This document shows positions 13,069 through 26,410 of a DNA stretch of 64,000 nt, piece after piece. The position numbers and the translations under genes were made by a program. Each line of letters opens with the position of its first letter. Position 1 is the first letter of the stretch. Under the pieces are notes generated by a model. It worked only from the letters and a program-made list of their open reading frames with translations, was not told where the DNA came from and did no database searches. This DNA comes from Blastomussa wellsi (Eukaryota > Cnidaria > Anthozoa > Scleractinia > Plerogyridae): positions 20,407,048 through 20,471,047 of the forward strand of contig OX393565.1 of the NCBI GenBank assembly GCA_947652115.1, read 5' to 3'.

Positions 13069-13311
13069 CGTAATCTTCTTGGGAATATTCATGCTTTTGT
13101 TGCTGTGGGAGGCCGTCGAAGTCTTTTCCTGTGATCGTATCTTATCTGCGATCTTGTCTCAGTGGGGACTGGTAACTGGTACTTGTATGATCAATATCTG
13201 TTTTCTCCTTCCGTTGGTAATAGAAACTCTCATTTACAGGTGTTAAGATTCTGATTTTGATCTCTCTTATGTTTCATAAGCGGCCAAAGTAATTGTTGGG
13301 AGGGATTGAAG
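13069..13311. promoter_or_regulatory. divergent promoter region, EAPP / TTLL12-type gene
   Basis: Only 243 bp separate the EAPP start codon (minus) from the TTLL12-type start codon (plus). It must therefore hold both 5' UTRs and a shared or back-to-back promoter. No TATA box is evident, as is usual for divergent housekeeping pairs. This is inference from spacing. Confidence 0.6.
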
Positions 13312-16300
13312 ATGGCGTCGCATTCTGTGCGAAAGACCACGTGCATCAGCTGGGAAGATTTCCTTGCTCTCCACCGACCACAGCTCCTTTCTATAGGTCT
13401 ACCGGATCATTTATGGGAAAGGCTGTACAAAAAGCTATCGCCTATCGCAAGCTGCGACGCCAATGAGGTATTTGAGTTGCACGAAGATGAACAATTTTTG
13501 TCCCCGGGTCGTTGGTCTCTACACGCCAAACGAAATTTGCAAAAATTTAGCGACGTTTTTCTCATCGAGCACGCTTGGTCCACCGATGGCGGACCGGCTT
13601 CTAAGAAAACTTTGGAAAAATCGCCAGAACTTTTGGTGAGACTGAAGGGAATGATGTGTCGCCCGGCTGAAAACACCGCCAGTGGTGATAGAAGCGACGA
13701 CGAAGCCCCGCTAGACAGCTCCCAGGTTCTTGCGCAAATCAGTGGAATTGACGAGAAGAAAGCTAAAGAAGCCCTTGAATCCACCAACGGTGATCTAATT
13801 GAAGCTTTGTGTCAAATCACTGGCGATTCAAATGAAACTGAAAAGCCGTCGAAATCCGACAGGTCAAAAATTATGACCTTAGAGGAATTCAAAACTGGCT
13901 TTCTTCACGCCGTCGGTATGGAGAAAGCAAAATTGCTCTCCGAGGAATACGTTCATAAAATGTATTGTAGGTACAAAAGGGAAAAGGAGCAGTACCCAGA
14001 ATCGATGGGTTTTGGTTATGGCACAACCTCGGCCTACAGTTGGTCCGAAGAAGAGGAGGGGGCTATGGCAGTTTTTGTGTCGGTTCCTGTAACGACAAGA
14101 AAGCGGGATGTTGTAAGCAAATTGTCGACGAAGCGCTGGACTTTGGGCACAAAAGGCTGCGTTCCTATTATAGATGGGGAGTTTTACGGGAATGTCTGCC
14201 CAGATGGATCGTTCTGGACATTTGATTCTCCCGGTTTGTTGGTCATGACGCTTCAGAAACCGGAGAACGAGGAATCCGAGTTATGGCCAGTAAGTTTGGA
14301 GTTTTTGTGCAGAATAAATAAAATTTTTTTTGCTCGCGCCAAGCGTGACATTACGAATATTTTCACGATTGGCGTCAAATAGCGCTGCCAATAACTCGCT
14401 ACAAGGTATTTATTTACTAATTACACAGAGCTCCCGTACAACTTTGATCGAGTACACTTTATGTATTACAGCCAATATTAACGCTGAAAGAAAATTTAAT
14501 GTTTTTCTTTCGAGTGGCTCTGCCATCAAAAGTCAAGTGGACAAACTTTTTCCAATATTTATATTTTCGACTTGTTACATAATGTGTACATGCACCTCAA
14601 ATCGACCCCTACATGTTTTGCAGTTCAATCTTGCTGGCATTTTACATTATTTTTTATGACAATGCTGTCGGATGAATTCAAACAATCCTTTTCCTTCATA
14701 GATAACATATGTCAAATGAATGTCATATGAATATCATATGGCAAGTTTGGTTTGCTGAGAAATGATTGCCATTGAATAGTTTAGTATTTCTACCCCAGTA
14801 TACAAAGAAAAAACAAACATGTTGAAAGACATCTAAATAAATATTTCAATCTTTTACAAAGAAATGTCAGATTTTTTATGTGACATCGAACCACACCTGT
14901 GGCTTGTCATAAATAATTGTTATATGCAGATGTAAGTGTTGTGATTAAACTTATCTTTCCGCAAAACACTGGAGACCCCTGCTGAAAATAACAAAATTGG
15001 CATCCCAGGAAAGATACTCAAGAATGTGGTGGATACCTGTAGGGGTCAGTTGATCACATTTCAGGTTAGAATTTGACAAGTTGCCAACCAACATTCCTTC
15101 TGTTTAGAACTCCGTTTAAACACTCATGAATAAAATTAATTTGAGTGTGAAACAAGAGTATCTGGCTGATTGTTTGAAACCAAGAAATCCTAATTCAAAT
15201 GAAATCAAGGAGACAAGTGAAAAACATGAAATGATAAAAATGTCATTTTTAACATTTAAAAATACCTGCATTATACAGTGCGCACAGTTTACAATATACG
15301 CAGAATAATTTCATTGTTATGGCGGCATAGATTGGTATTGATAAACCAGCATAAAAATTTTCATTAAAAATATTGTGCTCTCTGTCCCAAGTACTGTTAT
15401 GATTTCACATTATACCAGTATTTTAATTTAAACAATTTCAATATCTATGAAACCCAATGCTTTGCAGTTTTTACCCTTTTATGTAATTGTTTGATGCTTC
15501 CGTTTCAGGTTTTAATAAAAGGAGAAAAGCATTTGACAGAAAAAGAAATTTCCCATCAACAAAGAGAAAAGAGTCATGAAACTGACTATGAAATGTACAA
15601 GGTTTTGGACAGTATGTGGTATTATAACCAGACATATCAAGCGGTGACACAAGAAGGTGATAACCATAAACCTGTTTGGTATGTAATGGATGAAGTCGGA
15701 TCAGCCATTGCTCACAGCCTTCAACCCAATATCAAATGTTCGCCATTTGCTTTTGCTGTTACGGGAGTATTTTACTCCCTTCTATGGCCTGTGGCAGATT
15801 TAAAAGCAGGCGACATTTGCACTAGAAACTTTTGTCCTCGACTTGGCACAGCAGAAACAGAACTACAAAGAGAAGCACGGCTTTTAGCCTTCAACTCTTC
15901 ACTTCCTGAAAGTTGTCCAAGGGACTTTGTGGTTGAACTTGCTAAGTTTCCCGGTGTAGCAAGGGAAAACAATGTAATGATCAATGTCCATTCTCTAGTA
16001 TCAAGGAAGGAGAATATAAACTGTGTTCACTCAAAAGGGAAAAAATTGAACTTGAAGTTTTTCCTTGAACAGAATGGAAAAGAGAAGAGGCCGGTTTTGA
16101 GAGATTTAGGTTGCACTGTTGTAGCATCGTCAACAGAAGCCGAGGCTGTATGGCTGGAGAAGTGGAACACGCCTGGGCAGAGTATCCAGGGTGGTGCAAG
16201 AGTGAACCGTCTTGGAGGGGAGAAACACCTACTGCATCGACAATTGCTTTCTAGTCATGTTCAACAGGTTTGGGGTAATGTGCCCTGGTTCCCGATTTCT

Positions 16301-18487
16301 TACGACCTTTCAATGCACTTGCCAGCTCTGTGTGCCGAGCATTACTTCTGTGGCATTTCCAGCTATTGGATTTTAAGGGCAGCAGATCCTAGTGCTCTCA
16401 GCATGCAACCCATTGTGACCAGTGATCTACGACGAGTAATCAGGTGTACAGAAGTTGGTCATTTGGTGGCATCGCATTGTAAGTACATTTAGAATGGGTT
16501 TAAAACAAGTGAGAGCACCTGCCAAATAATTATTGATAAAACATGCTTATAATTCAATATTTCACCTTGCCAGACCACCTTCAACATTCTGTGGTCATCT
16601 CTATTTTTTAATGACGTCCATGCACTCAACTTCAGAAAAAAATTCCTACCTAAGTTGTTTTCAAGGGAACTACCACAAACTATATATCAATGGAAAGGTC
16701 TTGAATTGTAGAATTTGAAAAAAATATCTGCTGCGCTGTTCGTCCATTTCATGAAAAGAACTTTAGACGCCAGTAAACAGAAAACAACAGACTGTCATTC
16801 CACCGAATTAATCGGGTATCAAAGGTAAACGCTGTTGTAAAAGCTCTACACGATGTTAATCAGCAAGCATCAATCTCTCAAAATGTATCAGGGATTTCTT
16901 GTATTCCGATTAGTTATCTTTTCAGAAACCCGTAAAGTTACAACATCGACATTTTCCCCGGCCTCAGTGCGTTCACAGCTGCCAAAGAAATATATCCAAT
17001 ATTTCAAACATCCCTGACACACTTTTGTTCCTCAGTGCTTAATGTTCTGGCCAAATTTCGTTGAAACTCGTCAATTCTACATACCCTATTAACGTGTTTA
17101 AATAGCTGGCATTCTCACCCAAAACAAATGCGAGTTTTCGCCATTCAAAGATTTGTAAACTCATCTCGCCTGTAGTGAGATATCTGTCAACAGAATGTGC
17201 CATCAGCCAATCAGATGGCGAGCAAAATGATTTTCACGTCATTCACTTGCCTTTAATGCATGATGCCTTATTCAAAGACGTGTTTATTGGATTTAGCTTC
17301 AAGGGTGATGTATTTGAATTGATTTGCGAGAACTGACTTGCAAAATAAAGCAGTAAAAGAATAATAGGAATGCGGTCCTCGTAATCAGAGCTTGCAGGGG
17401 AATCGACACGTTATGAGGATTATGACACTTTTCAGTTTTATTAACTTTTATTAAAAAACCTTTTCTTCTAAATAACTCGTGCAGGTTTCAAGATTTTAAT
17501 TTCATTTTTTGGGAAATATTAGATTTTATAGCAATCTTCCTTTTAGTGTTTCACCAAAAGGAGCCCCCTGAAGGCATTGTATAGCCTTGACCTCTTAAGC
17601 CCCACTGCCAGTGTGTAATTTCTTCCTTCCTGTGCATGAGCCATTATTTATCAGAATGTTGTATTGTCAATGTCAAATCGTGAAGAGTCTCCATGAATTT
17701 ATGTATCTTGTATTTTTCATTTACTGGACTGAATCAAGACGGAAAGTGTCTTCTAATTATGTACTTTTATTCACATTTTTCAGCCTGGGGTGTTTTGTGA
17801 GACAGTTTTTTAAGGAAAATGAAATGAAATTTTGTTGTCACAGTTATTGATTTTTGTTTTGACTGACGTTAAATACCACAATACCACATGTAAATTGTTT
17901 TGTTTGCTGTTTCAGACTGCTTTCAGACAGCTGTAAGCAAAAAGAGGCGTTTTTGTCTACAATATGCAGTCACAGTTAAATCTCTGGTACCATTACAGCT
18001 CTTGATACATAACACTCCACATGTAAGCTTAGCACAGAGTGAGACCAACCAGAAAGCTTTCTTGGACGAGTATGACTCTTCAGCTCTTGTGTGTGTCAGC
18101 TTGGATGCGAAGAAGAATGGAATGGTAAATCACAAAGTGACGCATGATGAGTTTTTAAAGGACTTCAGTGCCAATTACTTGGCAAGGAGGCAAACCACTT
18201 GGGATGTTGTTCAGTCCAAGATTCACAAGAGTATCGCTAAACTGTTTTACGCTGTTGCACCAAGTCTGTCATCCCTTCAAGAGGGAAGCGGAAAGGACCT
18301 CTGTGCTGTGTATGGTGTAGATGTACTCTTGAAAGACAGCTTAGAGCCTCTAATTATTGGAGTCAATCCTGCACCGAGATTTGACAGTCAGAAGTGCTTT
18401 TCTGATGTTCTGGTCACTGCATTTGGGCAGAATGGAGAGTGTTTGGAAAGCGTGAACATCAGCCAGGTGTCTGTGAGAGAAAAATGA
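13312..18487 (+). CDS. TTLL12: TTLL12-type tubulin-tyrosine-ligase-like pseudoenzyme with extra UBA-like and CS/NudC-like domains
   Basis: Exons 13312-14289, 15509-16478 and 17916-18487 (GT-AG, phases 0 and 1) give 839 residues; human TTLL12 has 644. The N-terminus resembles TTLL12 (LHRPQLLSIGLPDHLWERL; DVFLIEHAWS). After residue 326 the match resumes with MWYYNQTYQAV and PVWYVMDEVGSAI. Between them lie about 200 extra residues: a UBA-like helical segment at about 136-172 (GIDEKKAKEALE, NGDLIEALCQIT) and a CS/NudC-like beta domain at about 252-332 (VPIIDGEFYGNV, FWTFDSPGLLVMTLQK). The C-terminal TTL region is highly divergent: where the ATP-binding Lys is expected there is WILRAAD, and the metal-binding Glu is replaced in IIGVNPAP. 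Human TTLL12 also lacks shown ligase activity, so a scaffold role is likely. The start is the first ATG of the frame; an upstream TTG is ignored. An AATAAA lies at 18573. Confidence 0.85.
14290..15508. other. TTLL12-type gene intron 1
   Basis: AT-rich intron sequence with no recognisable element or exon. The donor is gtaagt and the acceptor is a polypyrimidine tract ending cgtttcag. Confidence 0.7.
16479..17915. other. TTLL12-type gene intron 2
   Basis: Phase-1 intron with donor gtaagt and acceptor gctgtttcag. I see no further exon or clear mobile element inside it. Confidence 0.7.
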
Positions 18488-20331
18488 CGTGGTACTTTTT
18501 GGTGTGGGATTTTAAAGTGTGATGAGGTATTTACTGCTAATTGTGATCTTGATTAGTGCATTTGTAAATAATAATAAACCTAGAGAATGATTTGTAGATA
18601 ACATGTGAGGTAGTAAATAAGTTTCATGCATTTGCTGACAAGGTCTTCTTTCCAAAATAGTAAGTAAACTTAGTTGTATTCTAAATACGGCACAATTCAG
18701 TGGCAAATATTCTTCTTCCTAGTTATAATGCAGAAACCAAATCTTAAAAAAAAATGTTCTGTCACACTGCTTGTGACAGCACAACTTGGGAAAGATCTGT
18801 GGCATACATAAGCAGTGAATTTCAATGATGTGCTTGTCAGTTGTTGTTGTTGAAGATGCGATATTGCAAATGTATGTCCACACGCTGTACTGTATTCATG
18901 CACAGGGATGCAAATAACCGTTAGACATCAGAAAATGGCTGACCCAAATTTGCCAGTGTCCGATGAAATCCCGACTGGTAGGATAGAATGTCCAGACAAT
19001 GGTCAGGCTGATGTTTTGCCTTGACAACGCATTATCGAGCAGTATGGTAATATGACATCAGGGATGTAGCTAAGAAATTACAAAGCCGGCTCACAAACAA
19101 GCCCAGCTGGCCATTGTACCTGGAAAATTTCTTTGAGTCTTTGTTTTCTGGTGAAATTTAAGCCGGTGATAAGCTCTCTTCCAGCTGGTGAAATTAGCCG
19201 ACCCTTAGCTACATCCCTGTGACATCCAATCTCACTTGGTTTTGTACACTGTATGTCCGATCAAAGTGGTGACTTAGTCGGACAGACAGGTCCTTTCATG
19301 GGAAAAGAATATTTTCAGCCCTTTATGCGTGTGTCAATGTATCATTTCAGGTATCCAAATGACTGCCAAACAATTTGTTTGAGAAATGTTTTGGTCTACA
19401 TGTCTCACATTTTGTTTTTGAAAAAGTGACCTGGTTAGCCAGGAAAAATGATAAAAATCAATATCTAGCAATAATTTAAATATTGGACCTTGTGGCAGCA
19501 ATGCTCTTGTAATGTAACTATGATTAATGGATAAACCTTGACTGTTAAGAGAAGTGAGTTCCTAGTCAAAGAATAATCACCCCTTGATTGAACTCACATT
19601 GATTTTGTAGAAATTTGGTTGGCTTTTTAAATTGATGCTGACCTGATTGAAGAAACATTGTGATAGCTTACTAGGCAAGTTGCATGTTATTCATAGTTTA
19701 TCCTTTATGCAATGTCGACATTTCTTTAGTTAGGTGAATTTAATTGCAAGCTAGAACTTCAAGATCACTTCATAAGATCATTGTGCGTTAGATAATAACA
19801 AATTATAGTGCAAACCAGGCTTCTGTTTGGACCCTTCCTTGCTGATGCAACTGAACCTCATCTTCTCCTCAAAGGTCACAGTATCTTGGGAAAATTTGGG
19901 GCGGTATGCAGCTCTTTACAAGGTAACACAGTATTGGCAGAAAAAAATAATAAACAAACAACAGTAACAATGGACCTGGCCCTAAAACAATAGAGCTGCA
20001 TGCTATTAAGATCCAGTGAAATTAGAGGTTCTGGAGAGCTGCAAACCATCCCAAAAATTTCCATTGTTTTTTTGTTTGCCAAACATTTGTTGAGCCTGAT
20101 TTTTGCCCCAGTGTCAAAGTGCAACACAAAGACAACAAAATCAGAAATTCAGCTTGCCCCTGTGCCTATGTTGAAAGCAAGATATTAATAGGTCACTTTC
20201 ATTTGAAGAGAGAGGTCGTCAAAAGTAGACTACCTTATACCTTTGTTTGCCTGCAATCAGGCTATTGTAAACTAGGATCTTCTGTTACAGTGAGAAAGAA
20301 GACACTTTTGGACTCTGTTAGACTCTGAACT

Positions 20332-20611
20332 TTAAGGTCGGAACACACAAGGGACAAATTGCTGTGACAGATTGCTGTGATTTGTTGCCTCGTGTGTACA
20401 TGCCACAACAACGCTGTTTTCGCTCATTTTGTTTCTGCAACCTGTCTCGCAAATTCTCATTGATTGATGATTTTGTGTGTCAATTTGAATTTGTGCAACT
20501 CGTCGCAGTGACAAAATTCTGTCCCTGCGACAAAATTTTTGCCAGAGATGCAACATAAACGCAAGGCGACATGTCACTGCGATTTGTTGCCTCTTGTGTT
20601 CCAGCCTTTAA
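20332..20611. repeat. MITE with ~35-bp imperfect TIRs
   Basis: The left end ttaaggtcggaacacacaag is inverted at the right end cttgtgttccagcctttaa. The inner arms (gctgtgac and gtcactgc) also pair. It is about 280 bp and non-coding. A related sequence is recognisable near 60420-60590. Confidence 0.7.
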
Positions 20612-23600
20612 AGTTGAATATTACAAATTGATTGTCCGGTTTTTCCCGTAGTAGCTTCTTCATAGTTGCAGTATTGATAGGCCTTAGAACTGTCTATCAT
20701 ACAAATGGCCATGAAAAGAAACGGATGTTAGAATATTGAGTAGATTGTGAGGAATGTAGTAAAGATTGGCAATTTTAGGATTTATTCTCCAGTTTGAGAG
20801 ACCCTGACAGCCTTTCTGGTTAATGCGCTGGTCTCTGAGTTGAGTCCCATCTGGGGGGAGGGGGGGGGGGGCTGTGATAGACTAGCGTTTCCCCTGTTCA
20901 CTTTGTGATGCCAAAAGAGACTGTGTGGGCCATGTGAAAGGGTCATTGTCACTGTGATTTCGAAGTGTTTGTGTCAATTCTGTGTTAGTCATTGCTTAAT
21001 ACCTTTATTCGTACTAAAAATGTTCCTGCAGGGTTGTGAAGAAGGTAGCAAATGAAAATAATCAAACCATAATCATTAGTTTCCTTTTTCCAGGAGATGG
21101 CTTGAGAATTTGGAAAACAATTGCCATTTTTTCAATTTTCAATCCACTTCCATCCTCGCCATCCATAGCAACTGATTATTTTTGGTTTTCTTTTGAACGA
21201 ACACAAGTAGTATTGCTAAAATGTTGTGACAATGCCTGTTTAAACTTTCAAACCACTTTCCTATACTTGGAGTCATTGTGTACCATGACCATTTTATGAT
21301 TGACAAGTTCATGTGAAAGTGTTTTACAAATGGCCTGTTTAAGTTAATATCCATTCAATGCTAGGTTGTTTTCAATTACCTTTATAATTTTTTTTAGTAT
21401 CAGCACCCAGTCACAAATTCATTCATGTTGTAGAATATATATTTACTTGAAGTGATTACTCATGCAGATTGGAGGGTAATCAATTAATTTATGATTCAGT
21501 ATATTTACATTACACACAAACACATGTGGCGCCATTACGTACATACAATATAATATATGTTTTGGAAAAAGTTATTTTATGTTGACTGCTTATTTACAAA
21601 AGGTGTGATATCTATGAACAATAGTGCTAGGAATGTTACATTATTAATAATACAGTGATAGGTTAGGGCTAGTCAGTTAGAAATTACAATTAATTGGGAT
21701 GCTTTTCCAGTGACCTGGAATACTGCTCAATGACCAGAATGTCTTTGCTGTAGCTCTGTGTTCTTTGTCACTGTCAGTCATTGGAAAAACATCCATGGTG
21801 TGTCCTTACATCTCCTTTCTACTTCTTGAGATTTATTTGTTTTGCAAAGAAAGAAACTTAATTCTCATTTTACAAGAACAAGAATGCACTAGAAGATAGC
21901 TGCAACAATGTATTTTTCAGTGATAAATTCTTTTACTGTGCTATGTTTCAAAATGTGCTGCACTCGTTCAGGATCTTCTTTTTTATGCTTCTTATTGGTT
22001 TTTGCTTATGAATCACACCGCATTGTTGTTTCTGACATTAACGTCACTACGGTGGTGCAATGTATAAACTAGATCATGTGAATAAAAAGCATTTACCACA
22101 TGAGTGCCATTTATTCACTGCCTGGATTTCACAGGGCTTGTGGCATTCAGACACTCTTCTGCTGCAAAACAGCATGGAACCCTTTAAAATTTAATAAAAC
22201 CTACATGTAGGTGCTGAATACATCTTGTGAGTTCTCCAATGCTGATGGCTCAATTGTTCTTACAAATTCTGGAAAAATGAGCAATGTATCCATTGCCCTG
22301 GAGCAACTGTTAATATCACATCGCTACCAAGGCACTCGCAAGCATGAACCATGTGTGATAACTTTTCAGAACACTTGCAAGTATCGGACTTCTTAGAGAT
22401 CAAACATCCAACAGCAGGTTTACCACTCTAATGGGTGTAACGTCTGTAGCATTTTAGTCCACATGTTGATATTTCATCATAATGTGGGCAGTTTGTGTCT
22501 GGAACTTGAAATCAAAGGCAGGAATTAATGCAAAGTAGTGTCAGCTGGCTGTTTTAATAAATTAAGTAGAACTATGAGCATGTATTTATTGACACACACA
22601 GCTGTAAATTTACATGTAAATTGAGGTAAATTTTGTGACACATCACCATTGCATTGGCCAGAATTCAACAGGCGTGTTTGTTGCCAACTGGCCATCAAAA
22701 GACATGCATATTGAGTAATACATTTGCCACTTCCAAGCAAGGATCAGCAGAAACACAAGCCCAGAAAAATGTAAAGCACAGAATCAGAATTTGTTTTGTG
22801 TATGTGCATGCATTTCGCAGTATTCAGTGTTTCTTGATAAATCTAAAAGTCAAGCTGAACATGCAGGGATGGATCCAGGACCTTTCGTAGGGGGGGGGGG
22901 GGGGGGAGGGGGGGCACCACTAAGAAATAATGTAATTCATGGGTGACATAAGCAGAATACTAGTTATATTAGAAAGTCATAGGTCATCTCGGGAGTGCAC
23001 CCTCCCCCTAGATCGACCCCTGGCATGTATGTAAAAGAGTCGACTGGATTTTTGCATTCAAGATTGAAGACCAACCTGTGTACGATTTGGAAATTACAAA
23101 AGCTTGTCTCTGCTGCTTGTTACAGTGCATCTAAACATCCATTTAAATCTTAACACTGCGAATTCGTTTACTCTACTGGAGAGTTTTGGTCTTTGATGAT
23201 ATTTGAACCGAATATTGTTTCTTTTGGGAGTGCAATTGTGTATCTGAAAAAATGTCTTAATTTTTCTTATCACAATGAAAATGTTATGATTATTTTTATT
23301 TTTTATTTTATTTTTGGGAATTGATGAGCTAGTCTTGTCATTTTCCCAAGGAGAAGCAGTAAAGCAACTGTTTCGCCATAAATATGTGAGGTAGCAATTC
23401 ATTCTTGAAAATTAAGTTCTAAAGTTAGAAATAGCTGCTTAGGTGAAATTCCACTTGCGGTTGTACAATCTATAATCTCCTGGTAATTTAAATAAGTTCT
23501 AATTATACCAACGTTTCTCTCTGTGTAGCTGTTGCTCCCTGGCCTAGGGTGCTGTCCTGAAGTTAAAGGGCCCTAGTCAGCCACACCTTTGCTATTGTTT

Positions 23601-24985
23601 ACATGTGAAAGTTTCAGTATTATATTTTACCCGGAGCATGTCAAAACAAAAGATACTGCTGAGAAACTTGCTAAAAGCAATTTAAACACTTCGAGAAACA
23701 ACGTACAGCAATGCAATAAGACTGTGCTTCACCATACAATTTCCATAATTTCGATGGCATCGAAAATGGCATAGGCTGACTAGAGCCCTTTAAGGTTATT
23801 TGGACTTTTCCTTGCTATGATCACATTCTTATGTTTGTGAATCCTTGAACCGTAGATAAAGGTTGCATCTATGATTATAATGTCTGAAATCATTTGGGAC
23901 GAAGAATAGTATTCTTTGAGCCAAAAGACTTGTTAGTGATAAAGCTGCATTTTCTGCTTCTTTTTTTGGTTTGTTCTGTAAACAATCTTAGGAACCTGAT
24001 GTTGAAATTGAAATCGCAAGAAAGCTTTGGAAACTAGTACGGTACTTGCTTTACATCTCTGGGATGACAGCTACATTGAAGAGCTCCTCTCAACCGGTTT
24101 GAATTAAGGTTATTATCGCCTGGTGAATCCTATCTTTCTGCAGACATAAGAGCTGCACATGCAGCATTTCACAAGACAGATTGGATATTGCATAGGCACT
24201 GAGTATGCACAGCCTTTAACAGTGTAGTAAGGAAAGCTATTTTGCATGGCACTTTTGCTGCATGCCTTTTTGGGCAATACTGATCAGTGGACATTGCCAG
24301 TCGCTAGCTGTTCGGAATGTATGCAAACCACTTGAGAGGGGCCATAATGATAGGGGTATTAATAATAAAGTAATAGTTAAAAATGTTAGTATTATAAATG
24401 ATTTGATTCCAGGACTAGTGACTGTCTGGGAAGGAGTAGCTTTGAAAAAAAATGGTGACTGACCTTTCAACAACCTGAGTGGAAATTGTCTGCAGTCACT
24501 AAATTTGTGAAAACATCAGTAACCAACAAAAGTTTCTTTCAGACCTAACTCCCACCTGGACAATCACACAAAATGAAGTAATTTTAACAAACTTTTTAAC
24601 CTTATTTAATCTTCATAGACAGTATAGCTAAGTAAAGAACAGATGTCTGTAAAAATTGCTACCTTCACTACCTTACCACTTGTATTCCTCTGACAGTCAG
24701 CACATGCGAATAAAGATTCCAGATTTGTTTGCCGATTTCCATCTGTGAGTAGTTATTGTGTGGAGTGTGATGAATGCCAGAACATGGTGTGAATAGGCTA
24801 GTTTAGAATATTGCTTCACTGATTACAAACAAAGGCTCGAAAAGGACTGTGAAGTCAAGCTTGTGGGGAATGTAAAATTAACTCCAGACTCTATTCTTTG
24901 CCTGTGATTGGTGGAGTGTAATTCAATACTGGCCTATTCATCTTATAATCACCAGCATTGATAAATACCAGGACCTGACTTATCC

Positions 24986-25160
24986 TTTGCCTGTACGCAC
25001 ATAGGCGTACAGGCTGGGGAAACAGGGGGCTGCAGCCCCCCCCAAATTTTGGGCAAATCAGATTTTTTGGGCAGCATGAGAAAATTTGGGCAAGGCAACT
25101 TGGGAGAATTTTTTTGGGCAAATGGTTCACTGCCCTCACTGTACGCCTATGTGTACGCAA
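24986..25160. repeat. short MITE with ~24-bp TIRs
   Basis: gtacgcacataggcgtacag at the left pairs with ctgtacgcctatgtgtacgc at the right. The interior repeats ttttgggcaaat-like runs. It is about 175 bp. Confidence 0.75.
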
Positions 25161-26245
25161 GGAACAACTGACTCATCTGGGAACACATGGTTTGATTGGC
25201 TAGAATCTAACAAAGGAAGTCCAGTCACACCAAACATTTTTCACTAACTGAACATAAAGAGATGTGAAAACAGCTGATGTGATTGCACTCTTGAAGATTC
25301 TAGTAGAGCCACTGGTTCCCTGTGAACAGTTCCAGCCAGCTAACAGAGACAAGTGGCTCTGGGGACAAGAATGCCACTTCCCACAATGCATGTTCAGAGT
25401 GATGAATGGCCCAGGCGGTACTTGCAGATGGAGGGGCGGGGGTGGGGGGTCTTGCGTATTTTTGGGGTTGGAAATTTTACACGCTCGGAGATCTGTCATT
25501 TATTTTTTTTTTATTTCTTAATAATATACACATATTTTTTTGGGTCACATCTCTGAGCGAAATTTCTGTTTGATTGAATAAATCGGTATTGAGGTATTTA
25601 AGTCTTGTATTTTTTTGGGTAGGAAATTTTTATGCCAGGCATTTTTGGGGGTGTAAAATACCAGACTTGTGTATTTTTGGGGGTTTGCAATATAAAGCTC
25701 CATAAGACTCCCCCCCCCCCCCATCATGTATAATATGAGTACCCCTCCTCCCCCCCCCCCACGGGGTGAAACTATAAGGGTCTTGCAACATTTTAGTCAA
25801 ATTTGACAGGTCTTTCACAAAGCTGTTTTTGAGACTTGGATCACAATCTTGCACAACTCTTAAAAGCCTTGACCTTGTAGAGACAACCACAAATTGTACT
25901 ACCAGTAAGTCAGACTTGTTTCTATTCCCTTCTGTTTTGTTCATCAAGGTTATGAAAAGATTGGGAAGAAATGCCTTGGTGACGGTTTAGGTTATTCTTC
26001 CTCCTCATTTCCTCCTCATTCAGGCGGTTCAAAAGGGGAGGGAGAAGGGAAAACGAGAGAGAGCACAAAACATTCTTCAGACAAAATGAAGCTTTTCATG
26101 TGGTTCCTTGGTATTTTACTTGCTGCACAATAGAGTGGTAAAGTATCATGTCACAAATATTTAAAGTTTTGAAATTATGGGATTCATTAAGATCTACAGA
26201 AAGTACAAGATGAATGTCCACTTCCCAAAAATCAGCATCTTATTT

Positions 26246-26410
26246 CAATTTGGGAGTGAGATACATGTACTGGCCCTTTCATGCTTCAATGACTCCATAC
26301 AAATTCTTGTAACTTTGTCTCTGTTCTAAACCGTTTTGAACGAAGTCAAAATTACAAGGATCTGTATGGAGTCACTGAAAGATGAAAGGACCAATATCTC
26401 ACACCCAATT
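26246..26410. repeat. fold-back MITE
   Basis: Two arms of about 65 bp are inverted copies. The left contains gactccatacaaattcttgt; the right holds the complement within acaaggatctgtatggagtc. The outer tips pair too (aatttgggagtgagat, atctcacacccaattt). Confidence 0.7.

Noticed and set aside
13407..13787. 126-codon frame opposite TTLL12-type exon 1
   Set aside because: Antisense shadow of a well-supported exon.
20810..20860. Another SINE head (ggttaatgcgctggtctctg)
   Set aside because: A partial A-box-like match, but no convincing B-box or body; too weak to list.
22888..22915. G-run as a possible G-quadruplex control element
   Set aside because: Several such runs exist in intergenic repeats here; length may be unreliable in the assembly and no gene is near.
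25264..25556. Overlapping frames in a gggg/cccc-rich stretch
   Set aside because: Caused by homopolymer runs; no recognisable protein.
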